Numbered from the stretch's first letter, positions 36,477 through 45,141 are shown. The stretch is DNA of 64,000 nucleotides from G965197715 sp965247615 (GCA_965247615.1 OZ252022.1:868001-932000); one strand, 5' to 3'. The notes: generated from the sequence alone by a model not told the origin. Made by a program: numbers and translations.

Positions 36477-36776
36477 TCACCCGCTACCCACCTGGGCCGT
36501 CTCTCGTGGTTGCACTCGTTCCTCAATCTGCTTCCCCGATTCAATCTCCGCCACGCGCAACTCAAATGCCTTCTGGAGGTTCTGCCACAGTTGGGGCGTG
36601 GTGCCGAAGTAGCGGGAAAGACGGAGAGCCGTGTCGGCCGTTATCCCGCGCTGCCCCTTCAGAATCGCCGTGACTCGATTCGTGGGCACATCCAGAGCCT
36701 TGGCCAGCGCGTTCGCCGACAGCCCAAGCTGCTCAAGCTCCTCACCGAGTATCTCCCCGGGGTGCACCGGCTTCAT
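36477..36776 (-). CDS. HigA-like antitoxin / XRE-family regulator
   Basis: A 99-residue helix-turn-helix protein beginning MKPVHPGEILGEELEQLGLS, with the HTH around NALAKALDVPTNRVTAILKG and the addiction-module signature RLSRYFGTTPQLWQNLQ. The start at 36776 is the HPGEIL-type start typical of HigA. No HigB-like toxin is recognisable beside it, so it is either an orphan or paired with an unfamiliar protein. Confidence 0.85.
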   Translation of the reverse strand: MKPVHPGEILGEELEQLGLSANALAKALDVPTNRVTAILKGQRGITADTALRLSRYFGTTPQLWQNLQKAFELRVAEIESGKQIEERVQPRETAQVGSG

Positions 36777-36999
36777 TCCGACTCCCGAACGCCCGCAAGA
36801 ATATGAGCGTTTGACGGTCGCGAGAGTTCCCAGGCGCATCGCGCACCAATCTAATCACTGGCTTCCACACGTCCGCAAGAAGCAGATGCCCCTGTGGTAG
36901 TGTGGGACGCAAGACCAACATGAGAGATTCCACAGGTCGCGTCACGAGCGTGGCCCAGTTGCCGCGGCGGAATAGTCCGTCCAGTGGAAGGTAGCTATC
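36742..36999 (-). CDS. Hypothetical protein coupled to the NucS-like gene
   Basis: An 85-residue frame whose ATG overlaps the stop codon of the NucS-like gene (ATGGATAG), a translational-coupling arrangement. It contains LFRRGNWATLVTRPVESLML and a WKPVIRLVRDAP segment. Its end overlaps the HigA start by about 35 bases. No family is recognised and it may be spurious. Confidence 0.35.
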   Translation of the reverse strand, partial: DSYLPLDGLFRRGNWATLVTRPVESLMLVLRPTLPQGHLLLADVWKPVIRLVRDAPGNSRDRQTLIFLRAFGSRNEAGAPRGDTR

Positions 37000-38050
37000 C
37001 ATTGGATGGGACTCGCAGATCTTGACCCGTGAGGCCATCGATGAACATATCCACCTCTTCCGGTGTGCGGAAGAAGCCGGAAAACTCTCTCCAACTCTTT
37101 CGTTCCTCCGCTGTGGCGCCGCCCCAAGGAGGCGCACCTGTAATCTCCTCGCTGCTTGGCGGTAGTATGTCTGCCAGCTGCTCTTGGCTGAGGCTGAAAT
37201 ACCTCATCAGCCGATTGCTACTAAGCGAAAACCTTAGACCGTTAATTGCGTCAGAGTCTTCCGGACGAACAATCACCGCCGTCACAATCCGATCATCAAG
37301 CGGCACCTTGTATATGACTCTACTGCCCATAGGGCCCCTTTCCATAATGCCGCGAGCCTTCTCACCTAGATGGGCGTACAAGTCCCCAACACCGGTCTCA
37401 TTGGCTAATTGCTGAAACTCCCCTTGAGTCAGGTTATTCTGCCTTTTGGATGGGGACTGCCTCTTGGTCGCAATCTCCGCCGGTTCTACCAGGAACACCT
37501 GCGCCAGTACACTCTTACCGTCGGCAGTGGTGAAATGCTGAACGGTAGCTACGTTGATCGGCACATTCAGGTCCGTCAAGTACCGAACGATTCGCTCGGT
37601 GCTCTCATCCATTGCTTCGGCCACAATCAGGGAGCGATGTTTCTGGTTGAGTGTTTCGGGCAGCCGGTCCCCGAACCTCGCTTCAAACGCTGTAGCCAGT
37701 TCACCGCCCAACTTTGGGTAACGTTCGGCTATATTCGTGATCTCATCGAATGACAGGTCCTTTACCCACGATGCGTAGTCCAAGGCTTGCGCAGTCACTT
37801 CTCGCGGAGTGCGCCCCTTCTTTAGCTCGACGGTCACAAGGTCGCCCCGCGCATCCATACAGAGCAGGTCAATCTCACCGCCGAAGTCGGTTCTTACCTG
37901 CCGTCCTATCACCAGCAGATCAGGATCAAGCATTGAAATGTCGCTCTCCAGCCAGTTCTCGAGCTGTTCCTCCAAGTTTATGGCGTTACTGGATATCTCC
38001 GAGAGCGTGTTCTTGGGCGTTACTTCCCACATCCGAATCTTCTGCGGCAT
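36995..38050 (-). CDS. NucS/DUF91-like PD-(D/E)xK nuclease
   Basis: A 351-residue protein. The N-terminal half has the endonuclease core VRTDFGGEIDLLCMDARGD and VTVELKKGR (D61, E75, K77), resembling archaeal/actinobacterial NucS and the DUF91 family. The C-terminal half (about 230-351) is less defined and rich in polar residues. It sits next to a broken methylase/helicase locus and a HigA-like gene. Mismatch-repair or defence roles are both possible. Confidence 0.75.
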   Translation of the reverse strand: MPQKIRMWEVTPKNTLSEISSNAINLEEQLENWLESDISMLDPDLLVIGRQVRTDFGGEIDLLCMDARGDLVTVELKKGRTPREVTAQALDYASWVKDLSFDEITNIAERYPKLGGELATAFEARFGDRLPETLNQKHRSLIVAEAMDESTERIVRYLTDLNVPINVATVQHFTTADGKSVLAQVFLVEPAEIATKRQSPSKRQNNLTQGEFQQLANETGVGDLYAHLGEKARGIMERGPMGSRVIYKVPLDDRIVTAVIVRPEDSDAINGLRFSLSSNRLMRYFSLSQEQLADILPPSSEEITGAPPWGGATAEERKSWREFSGFFRTPEEVDMFIDGLTGQDLRVPSNG

Positions 38051-38212
38051 TGCTTCCCTCTACTCGCGGCCACGGAATGGTTGGGCCGGTGGCTCGTCGA
38101 GATGCTACTAGCGTCGCGGAGCACCGTCAACTCGCCTACCCTGTGCTCCCCCCTCCGACCCCATCCCGCACGCGTGCTATACTCCCGCTCAAGCTGTGGG
38201 AGGCGCCGCTGT

Positions 38213-39343
38213 ATGGCAGAGATCAGGGAGTTGGTGGAGGCGGTCCACGCATCACCCACCAGGGCGGTGATCGCCGTGGCCGGCGCGGGAAGTCAGGCCC
38301 TGGCCTGGCTCCTGGCGGTCCCGGGGGCCTCGCGCACGCTGCTGGAGGCCGTCGTCCCCTACGAGCGCCAGGCGCTGATCGGCTTCCTCGGCCACGAGCC
38401 CGAGCAGTTCGTCTCGACGCAGACCGCAACCGAGCTCGCCGGGGCAGCGTACCGCCGCGCCTTGCGCCTGCGAGAGGACCAGTCGCCCGCCCTCGGGCTG
38501 GCGTGCACGGCCAGCCTCGCCACCAATAGGCCCAAGCGCGGAGAGCACCGCGGCTGCATCGCCGCGTGGGACGATGCCGGCGTCGTCACGCACAGCCTGG
38601 TGCTCGCCAAGGGCCGGCGCGACCGGTCGGGCGAGGAGGAGCTGCTGAGCCGCCTGCTCCTGAACGCCCTGGCCCGTGCCTGCCGCCTGCAGGCCCAGCT
38701 TTCGCTGGACCTGGTGGAGGGCGAGGTGCCCGAGGTCCGCCAGGAGGCCCACGGGGACCCCCTCGATCGCCTCCTGTCGGGCGGCGTCCGCACGGTCACC
38801 GTCCACGCCGACGGCCGCGCTGTCGCCGACGAGCCGTTCAGGGGCGCCGTGCTGCCCGGCTCCTTCAACCCCCTTCATCAGGGGCATCTGGACCTTGCTG
38901 CGGCGGCCGCCGGCATCCTCGGGTGCGAGGTTGCTCTAGAGCTGTCCGTGCTCAATGTGGACAAACCGCCGCTTGGCGATGCCGAGGTCCGCCGTCGTGC
39001 GGCCCAGTTCCATGGCAAAGCAAGTCTGCTCTTGACTCGCGCCGAGACCTTTCGCAAGAAGGCTGACGTCCTGCCGGGCTGCGTCTACGTCTTGGGGTGG
39101 GATACAGCCGTGCGGCTGTTGGAGCCGCGCTACTACGGGGGGCAGGGGGCCATGCTGCGCGCCCTAGCCGAGATGGGCTCGTCTGGCTGCCGGTTCCTCG
39201 TGGCGGGCCGGACCGAGGGCGGCGTCTTCCGTACGCTTGCCGACGTGCCGGTGCCGCCCGGCTTCGAGGACCTCTTCCAGGCCATTCCGGAGTCCGCCTT
39301 CCGGTCAGACCTCTCTTCCACCGACCTGCGGGCCGCCCAGTAG
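38213..39343 (+). CDS. CinA/PncC-like domain fused to NadD-like nucleotidylyltransferase
   Basis: A 376-residue two-domain protein. Residues about 1-160 follow the CinA C-terminal/PncC fold (PTRAVIAVAGAGSQALAW, PNRPKRGEH-like NRPKRGEHRGC), but the usual SCTGG nucleophile segment reads GAGSQA. Residues about 205-376 form an HIGH-class nucleotidylyltransferase: GSFNPLHQGH, with SSTDLR at the end. The combination points to NMN salvage (deamidation plus adenylylation), although the altered Ser makes the first activity doubtful. A GGGAGG site precedes the ATG. Uncharacterised plant proteins appear to share this architecture. Confidence 0.8.
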   Translation: MAEIRELVEAVHASPTRAVIAVAGAGSQALAWLLAVPGASRTLLEAVVPYERQALIGFLGHEPEQFVSTQTATELAGAAYRRALRLREDQSPALGLACTASLATNRPKRGEHRGCIAAWDDAGVVTHSLVLAKGRRDRSGEEELLSRLLLNALARACRLQAQLSLDLVEGEVPEVRQEAHGDPLDRLLSGGVRTVTVHADGRAVADEPFRGAVLPGSFNPLHQGHLDLAAAAAGILGCEVALELSVLNVDKPPLGDAEVRRRAAQFHGKASLLLTRAETFRKKADVLPGCVYVLGWDTAVRLLEPRYYGGQGAMLRALAEMGSSGCRFLVAGRTEGGVFRTLADVPVPPGFEDLFQAIPESAFRSDLSSTDLRAAQ

Positions 39344-39406
39344 ACCGAGTTTCCCAACGCCGCCGGTGCGCCTACAGCGAAATGCCGAGTCGTTCGGTTG
39401 TGCCCG

Positions 39407-40372
39407 TCACGCCGTCAGGAGCTCCGCAGGCAGCATCTCCTCCAGCGGCTGCTTACGGGCGGTCAGGCCCTGCTCTGCCGAGAAGGTCTGCACCATGTCC
39501 AGGGCCGCGGCGTTGGGCGCAAGCCCGTTCACGTAAGGGTCGTCGCCGAAGATGTCGCGCTGCTCCTTCAGCCACTCGCCGCCAAAGACGAGCAGCGACG
39601 GCGGCCGATCGTAGAGCCGCTTTGCGGCCAAGGCCTTGGCCTCGTCGAAGGCCTCCAGCAGGCTGGCGGCTACCCAGGGGTGCTCCTGCACTATGCTCTC
39701 CCGCACAATGGTCACGTGGTGCGGCGGATAGACCTGGTTCTTGCGGTAGAACCGGACGGCCTCTCCCTGCGTGTCGGGAAAGAGGGGTTGGATGGCGCCG
39801 CTGGCCCCGATGCTGCTGCCGTAGGCGAAGGCTGCGTCCAGCTCACCCTCCTGCAGCATGACCTCGAGGCTCTTGGGCGCGCGGCGAAGCGTGACGCCTG
39901 TCGGCGGCCGAAAGCTGCTGGTCTCCCCGGGAATGGGCGGAGGCTCGCGGCCTTGGAACCATTCAACGTCTTCCGGTCTGAGGCCGAACTCGTGCTGGAG
40001 GATTCCACGAGCCCACAACGCGGCCGTCATCTGGTAGTCGGTCACGCCAACGCGCTTGCCGCGGAGGTCCTCGGGGTGGTCGGGCCGGACGCCTGCGTCG
40101 CCCCGCACGACGATGCGTGTGTAAGAGAAGTTGCGGTTATGAAAGATGGGCAGCATCCGGTAGCCCCAGCCCAGGGGCCGGCCCCGAAGGAAGAAGGAGA
40201 ACGACATTTCGGAGACGTCGAACTCGTCCTTCTGCAGCTGACGATGCCAGATTTCCTGCAGGGGCACCTCTTCGTACCGCAGGGTGATCCCTTCGGGCTT
40301 GACCTCGCCGGTGATGAGAGGCTGCACCCGGTCATAGGGGGTCACGGCCAGGGAAAGCTCCAGGTCTGCCAT
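39407..40372 (-). CDS. Periplasmic-binding-fold protein, 4,5-dihydroxyphthalate decarboxylase-like
   Basis: A 321-residue protein with a type 2 periplasmic-binding fold and no signal peptide. Features include TPYDRVQPLITGEVKPEGI, FDVSEMSFSFFL, GKRVGVTDYQM and ELDAAFAYGSS. The closest named group I know is the phthalate pathway decarboxylase (Pht5). NitT/TauT-type binding proteins share the fold but normally carry a signal. The start at 40372 has an AGGAG site. It is upstream-adjacent to a cyclase-family gene. Confidence 0.8.
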   Translation of the reverse strand: MADLELSLAVTPYDRVQPLITGEVKPEGITLRYEEVPLQEIWHRQLQKDEFDVSEMSFSFFLRGRPLGWGYRMLPIFHNRNFSYTRIVVRGDAGVRPDHPEDLRGKRVGVTDYQMTAALWARGILQHEFGLRPEDVEWFQGREPPPIPGETSSFRPPTGVTLRRAPKSLEVMLQEGELDAAFAYGSSIGASGAIQPLFPDTQGEAVRFYRKNQVYPPHHVTIVRESIVQEHPWVAASLLEAFDEAKALAAKRLYDRPPSLLVFGGEWLKEQRDIFGDDPYVNGLAPNAAALDMVQTFSAEQGLTARKQPLEEMLPAELLTA

Positions 40373-40495
40373 AGCCACACTCCTAGTGGGAATTCATGGT
40401 GCGCAAGCCTCTTTGCAATGAGGTTTCGTGGGTGGGAATGCGTACGCTCGCCGCGGAAAAAGCGCCTTTCTCTGCCCTCAGGTTCCTGTACCGCG

Positions 40496-41428
40496 TTAGA
40501 ACAGGGCGATGGGGTTCACCGGGGAACCGGTCCCGCCCACCATGTTCAGCGGGCTGAGTGTGAGCACGAACTCGCACCGTCCCTCCTCTGCGCAGGCGTC
40601 GGCCAGGGGCTCCAGGAGGGCATTGTCCAACAGGCCGATACCGTAGGCGAAGAGGCAGCCGTGGACCGCCCAGGGTATGCCGTACCCGTTGGGCATGGCG
40701 TCCAGCATGTCCCAGCCCAGCAGGCAAACATCCCACTTCCGGAGCGTGGGCAGGCACGACGCGTGGAGGCCCGGCCTGCCACTGGGGTCGGAGCCGTAGG
40801 GTGGATTGGACTGACTCCAGACCTCGCGTCCGCAGTACACGATGAGGGCGTCGCCGGGTTCCACCGCCACTCCTTGGGTTGCGGCAATCTCCTCCAGTTC
40901 CCAGCCGTGGACAGGCTTCTCCATGGTGACGGAAGGTTCGCCGCGGTACTTGGGCACGTCCAGGAGCACGCCCCTCGTGAAGATCCCGTCCTTCCAGTGG
41001 TCGATTGATGCCCACGCGGCCCCATCCACGGTGATCTCCTTCTCGGGGTCGTGCCCGCCCCACATGCCGTTGTTGTCCCAGGTGTGGCAGAGGGCGTCGA
41101 TATGGGTGGTTGTCACTCCGTGGTAGTAGAGGCCGTAGTAGTCCACGGCGCCGCCCCCGTGGACGGCCTCACCGCGCACCAAGCGTTTCATGTAGTGCTG
41201 CGCCGGAATGGGGTTGTTGGCGGCGGGGGTCTTGGGCACTTCCCTGCTCATGGACACGGCCCGGCCCGTGCGGACCAGCCCGGCAGCCCGGACACGCTTC
41301 TCCGGCGTTATCAGGTTGACGGCGCCAACCTGATCGTCATCCCCCCAGCGGCCCCAGGCGCGGTCCTTGCTGAGGTAGCCCAAGACCTCTTCGTAGGTCG
41401 GTATCTGGCGCTCGGACGACTGTGCCAT
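40496..41428 (-). CDS. Cyclase-family protein (kynurenine formamidase-like metal hydrolase)
   Basis: A 310-residue protein with the metal motif HGVTTTHIDALCH, a variant of the HxGTHxDxPxH signature, and a second conserved block around GVLLDVPKYRG. The family hydrolyses amides or lactones, including N-formylkynurenine and isatin. It is on the same strand as the decarboxylase-like gene and an oxidoreductase, so it may be part of an aromatic pathway. Confidence 0.87.
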   Translation of the reverse strand: MAQSSERQIPTYEEVLGYLSKDRAWGRWGDDDQVGAVNLITPEKRVRAAGLVRTGRAVSMSREVPKTPAANNPIPAQHYMKRLVRGEAVHGGGAVDYYGLYYHGVTTTHIDALCHTWDNNGMWGGHDPEKEITVDGAAWASIDHWKDGIFTRGVLLDVPKYRGEPSVTMEKPVHGWELEEIAATQGVAVEPGDALIVYCGREVWSQSNPPYGSDPSGRPGLHASCLPTLRKWDVCLLGWDMLDAMPNGYGIPWAVHGCLFAYGIGLLDNALLEPLADACAEEGRCEFVLTLSPLNMVGGTGSPVNPIALF

Positions 41429-41502
41429 GATTCCCCCTCACTGCTCCAAGTGTGCCCCAAGCCTATCACGCCGAGGTAACGCAGAGAAGCCTGTTCAAGT
41501 TC

Positions 41503-42387
41503 CTAGGTCCGGGCGTTCGCGGCGGCTTGGGCTAGGCACTCTATCACCCGCCCCAGCTCGTGGTGGTGGCCGCCCGGATGGTCGGCCAGGGGCGTGCCGG
41601 AGACCAGGGTGAACATATCGGCCGCCCCCAGGAGCATTCGCGGCGTGAGCCCCACACCCGCAAACGTCGCAGCGATCTCTTCCATCTCACCGACGTACCG
41701 GCCCGACTTCGGGGCCATGCCGGCCACGAATCGCTCTGCTCGACTTCTGCTCAGGTGCTCGCCGCCCCCAATCTCCCGTTCCAGGGCATCGCGAATTCCC
41801 AGGGCCTCGGCGGCGACGATCAGCTCCATCCACAGTGCGCCGATGCCCTTGGTGGAAGCGGCGTAGACCATCTTGAGGCTGGAGGCCTGGTCGATGCCAT
41901 CCCCCATGACCCGCACGTCCAGGCCATAGCTTCTCAGCACTTCCAGGGACTGGGCGTTTGGTCCCGAGGCGTATATGTGCGGACCGTGCTCCCTTGACGG
42001 CGGACCCCCGATGATGCCGGCGTCTATGTACTCGGCGCCCGACTGCTTCACGATATGCGCCACCTTGCGCACGGTCTGCGGCGCTATGGCGTTGCAGTCC
42101 ACGTACACGACGTGTGCGCCGGTCCTGCGGACGGCGTCGGCGGCGCTGCCGGCCACCGCCAACGCTTGGGCCGGCGGCAGGATGGAGAGGATGATGTCTG
42201 CCTCACTGATAAGCTCATCGTAGCTGGGAAGGTCCTGGATTCCCGCTTCCTGCGCGCGGCTGAGGGTCCATTCCCCGCGGCCCTGCAGGCAGGTGACCAC
42301 TCGCAGTCCGTGATCACGGAGCACGCGGCCCACCGCTGCGCCCATCTCGCCAGGGCTGAGGATGCCTACCACCGGCGTGCTTATCAT
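41503..42387 (-). CDS. 6-phosphogluconate-dehydrogenase-type NAD(P)-binding protein with DUF1932
   Basis: A 294-residue beta-hydroxyacid dehydrogenase-like protein. VVGILSPGEMGAAVGRVL is the Rossmann motif, and a C-terminal all-helical DUF1932 region covers about 190-290. The usual catalytic Lys is in SSLKMVYAAS. The substrate is unknown. Confidence 0.85.
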   Translation of the reverse strand: MISTPVVGILSPGEMGAAVGRVLRDHGLRVVTCLQGRGEWTLSRAQEAGIQDLPSYDELISEADIILSILPPAQALAVAGSAADAVRRTGAHVVYVDCNAIAPQTVRKVAHIVKQSGAEYIDAGIIGGPPSREHGPHIYASGPNAQSLEVLRSYGLDVRVMGDGIDQASSLKMVYAASTKGIGALWMELIVAAEALGIRDALEREIGGGEHLSRSRAERFVAGMAPKSGRYVGEMEEIAATFAGVGLTPRMLLGAADMFTLVSGTPLADHPGGHHHELGRVIECLAQAAANART

Positions 42388-42437
42388 CCTTCCACTCCTG
42401 TATTCGTAGCGGCTGCCCTAGAGGGAGCGTGCCGGTC

Positions 42438-42719
42438 TCAGGCGACCAATCTTCGCAGCAACGCCTTGAGCTCGGGCGTGCCGTCGAGGGCCGCGTGCAT
42501 GGCGTCGATATCCTCCGGTGACATAAGCAGCGGCGAGCGCTGGAACATGCCCCGGTGGCTATAGTGGCAGAAGCGGACTCCAACCTGTCCCGCAGCCTCG
42601 CCCTCCGTGTACCTGAGGAGCTGGAGGGTGGGTCTGTGGTGGGGGCTCTCCACCTGCGCTTGTTCCGCGACGTAGCCGCTCCCCCAGTGGTACGAGAACG
42701 AGCGTGGCTTCTCCTTCAT
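42438..42719 (-). CDS. Conserved hypothetical protein
   Basis: A 93-residue protein starting MKEKPRSFSYHWGSGYVAEQ, with VRFCHYSHRGMFQRSPLLMS. The start at 42719 has a GAGG site 7 bases upstream. No domain is recognised. It is on the same strand as the dehydrogenase, 51 bases upstream of it. Confidence 0.55.
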   Translation of the reverse strand: MKEKPRSFSYHWGSGYVAEQAQVESPHHRPTLQLLRYTEGEAAGQVGVRFCHYSHRGMFQRSPLLMSPEDIDAMHAALDGTPELKALLRRLVA

Positions 42720-42832
42720 GGCGCGCCTCAGCAGTGGAGTGTTCCGAGATGGCTTTTGGGGCCCGACCGCACGCCAGTATAGCAGAGGAAGCACCACGGT
42801 AAGGCCACTCCCGGCCCGGCGGGGGGTTTTGA

Positions 42833-42915
42833 TTGACCGTCCACTTTTAATTGCTTTTCGTTTTTTGTCGCGACTTTTGAAGTTGGAAGGGGGACAAAAG
42901 GGGGGTTTGTTTGTT
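42833..42915 (+). repeat. Repeat C, copy 1
   Basis: Starts near GACCGTCCACTTTTAATT, then T-rich, then ACTTTTGAAG, and ends in CAAAAGGGGGG. It aligns with 43009-43088 over about 80 bases with moderate divergence. A family B unit follows immediately. Confidence 0.6.
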
Positions 42916-42918
42916 GGC

Positions 42919-42959
42919 GGTCGCTGGCGCGACGGCCTTGTGGGGGAGGGTTGCGGGGC
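42919..42959 (+). repeat. Family B unit
   Basis: GGTCGCTGGCGCGACGGCC followed by TTGTGGGGGAGGGTTGCGGGG. The GTCGC-TGGC-GCGAC core can form a small hairpin. Confidence 0.8.
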
Positions 42960-43008
42960 ACTTCATTGGAGAGCTTGGCCGCCTCGGTCAGCAGAATCGC
43001 CATTTAGT

Positions 43009-43088
43009 TGATCCTCCACTTTGGGTTATCTTTTATTTTTTTCTCGGACTTTTGAAGCGGGTCCGGCGGCAAAAGGGGGGGGTTGATC
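43009..43088 (+). repeat. Repeat C, copy 2
   Basis: A second copy of the T-rich/CAAAAGGGGGG segment, diverged from copy 1, with a family B unit about 50 bases downstream. The C-B pair therefore occurs twice in tandem (spacing about 180-220 bases). Confidence 0.6.
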
Positions 43089-43137
43089 TTTTGATTGACT
43101 GGCCTCCTTTGACTGGCTGTCGCGGGGGTCTGTTGAC

Positions 43138-43182
43138 GGGTCGCTGGCGCGACGGCCTTGTAGGGGAGGGTTGCGGGGTCGC
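43138..43182 (+). repeat. Family B unit
   Basis: GGGTCGCTGGCGCGACGGCC then TTGTAGGGGAGGGTTGCGGGG. Confidence 0.8.
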
Positions 43183-43441
43183 TGCGGGCGGTCGGATGTA
43201 CGGGAGGGCGCTCCGCGCTGAGGCGCTGACAGCGGCCGGACCGGCTTCGTAGGACCAGGACCGCCATCGCTCCGACGGCGGCCGAGGCACGAGCCCCGCT
43301 GGCGCGGCGAGGCCCGCCGACCACGGCTCCACACGTCGGGGCAACTTGCGCCCCACTTGTCAGAACAAAGTCCGGGCCGGTGAGAGTGGGCACGTCGGCG
43401 CCGATACGGCGCCCGCGCCTCCGCTCCCCCGCTGTCTCGCC

Positions 43442-43484
43442 GGGTCGCTGGCGCGACGGCCATGTGGGGGGAGGGTTGCGGGGT
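43442..43484 (+). repeat. Family B unit
   Basis: GGGTCGCTGGCGCGACGGCC then ATGTGGGGGGAGGGTTGCGGG, closest to the 44921 copy in the CATGT variant. Confidence 0.8.
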
Positions 43485-43598
43485 GGCCACATCGGACCGG
43501 TTGTCTACGGTGTCCCACCTTCCTGGCCGCCTTCATCGGCGGCTGATGCTCGTAAGAATAGAACGTATATGCTGTAAAGACAAGAGACGGGTGGCACA

Positions 43599-43632
43599 GG
43601 GGTCGCTAGCGCGACGGCCTTGTGGGGGGGGT
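43599..43632 (+). repeat. Family B unit, partial
   Basis: GGGGTCGCTAGCGCGACGGC then CTTGTGGGGGG, truncated before the GTTGCGG arm. Confidence 0.65.
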
Positions 43633-43692
43633 GGCGTGGGGCGGACGGGGTGAGGGATGCTCCGCGCCGCCGCCCTGGATTCCCGCTTTCGC

Positions 43693-43735
43693 GGGGTCGC
43701 CGGCGCGACGGCTTTGTGGGGGAGGGTGTGCCGGG
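43693..43735 (+). repeat. Family B unit joined to a family A tail
   Basis: A GGATTCCCGCTTTCGC tail of family A runs directly into GGGTCGCCGGCGCGACGGCT, the same A-B junction seen at 63481-63530. Confidence 0.7.
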
Positions 43736-43824
43736 GGCGCTACGTGGATGCCCTGCCATTGCCTCTTGGCAGGAATGCAGCCCCTTAGAGCACATGCGTT
43801 CTCAACTCGACCAAGGAGGCTCCT

Positions 43825-44830
43825 ATGCTCATCAACCGTAGCCCGGACGTCCACGAGAAGCTCCGGATCCTGGGTAGAATGGCCGGCGACGACATCCTCG
43901 CCCCCGTCAGGACCGCGGTCGCCAACCCGTCCTGAGCCGCAGCCGCATACGCCAAGAAGCATCCCATCCCCGGGGTGTACCGGGCGGCGATGCCCAACGG
44001 CAAGTGGAGACCATCCGCCACAGGTACGGGTTCCAGGGCTACGTCCACATGAAGGTGATGCCGGGGACGGAGCACGAGTACATGGAGGCCGCCTACCGGC
44101 TGGGTACGCGGCTCTCCATGAACATAGAGACCACCACCGCCGGGATGATGCAGCGAATCAGTCCGCACAAGGACATGGAGCAGGACATCCTGGCCCCCAT
44201 GGACTGGGTCGACAAGCTCACACGCAGCGATACCGGCGGGGCGGTGGGCCAGGTGACCCAGTTCGTCGTGGGCGCCGCCGATGAGTCGGATGCGGACATC
44301 TTTCGGCGCGTCGACCAGCTCTACGGCGACTGGAACCTGAAGCGGGTGTACTACTCGGCCTTCCGTCCAGCCCGCTACACGCCCCTGAAAGAGCATCCCC
44401 CGACGCCCATGATCCGGGAGCACAGGCTGTACCAGATGGACTGGCTGAAGCGGGTCTACCACTTCTCCAATGACGAGCTGACCACGGCCTTCAATGAACA
44501 GGGGTTCTTGCCCCTGGACCACGATCCCAAAACGGTCATCGCTCTGGAGAAGCTGGACTCCTTCCCCATGGACATCAACGCGGCCAGCCACGAACAGCTT
44601 CTGCGCATCCCCGGTGTGGGCCCCACGTCGGCGCAGCGCATTGTACAGACGCGACGCCGACACAGCATCGACACCTGGCGGGACCTCCAGGCCATGGGCG
44701 TGGTGAAGAAGCGGGCGTGGCCCTTCCTGGCCTTCCCAGGCAACAGGCCTCCCACGGCCAGGCAGCACAGGTTGGACCTCCTTGGCGAGAGATCAAGCCC
44801 GCGGGAGCCAGTCCAGCCTGCACCGGGTCT
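43825..44830 (+). pseudogene. Radical-SAM DNA modification/repair-type protein, disrupted
   Basis: Residues 1-36 (MLINRSPDVHEKLRILGRMA...) read in one frame from 43825 to an in-frame TGA at 43933, continuing to IPGVYRAAMPNGK. From 44004 another frame encodes the C-terminal two thirds (RHRYGFQGYVHMKVMPG, LYGDWNLKRVYYSAF, a helix-hairpin-helix PGVGPTSAQRIV). The central region with the CxxxCxxC cluster motif is absent at the junction near 44002. The last frame reads on through a family B repeat instead of stopping. Gene remnant. Confidence 0.75.
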
Positions 44831-45141
44831 CAGTCAGGCCACGGCGCCCTGCGGCCAGGCGATGTCCTGCAGCGGGTACGCCCTGTTACGGCGCGCCAGG
44901 CCACCCGGGCGCTGCCCAGCAGGTCGCTGGCGCGACGGCCATGTAGGGGGAGGGTTGCGGGGCCGCTACGGCAGTGGGTGCGGGAATGACGGGAGGGGGT
45001 GGCGGGAGCGGCGGTGTGCGGCGCACATGGTTCGACAAGCTCACCATGGCGGAAAGGGGCCTCACCTGTAGGGGCCGGCCCCGGCCTGGCGCGCGCCCGC
45101 GGAATTGTTCAGACTGTTCCTCGCAGGGTCCGGGTCGGCCG
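44831..45141. other. Gap with a family B repeat
   Basis: Non-coding apart from the run-on of the pseudogene frame; holds the B unit at 44921-44966 and a GACAAGCTCACCATGGC segment near 45035 that is common in genomic repeat tails. Confidence 0.55.
44921..44966 (+). repeat. Family B unit
   Basis: AGGTCGCTGGCGCGACGGCC then ATGTAGGGGGAGGGTTGCGG, directly after the radical-SAM remnant. Confidence 0.8.

Larger units (their letters stand above)
42720..43824. other. Repeat-rich non-coding zone
   Basis: About 1.1 kb with no gene. It holds two copies of repeat C (42833-42915 and 43009-43088), each followed by a family B unit, three more B units, and one family A tail (43673-43690). It separates functional genes from the scar region that follows. 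Confidence 0.75.

Noticed and set aside
42919..43735. A CRISPR array in the repeat cluster
   Set aside because: Spacing between units is irregular (about 95-300 bases), the units differ in length, they occur elsewhere singly, and no cas genes are present.
43825..43935. A third selenoprotein in the radical-SAM remnant (in-frame TGA at 43933)
   Set aside because: The TGA is not at a redox Cys, and the gene is frameshifted and missing its central segment, so it is a pseudogene.
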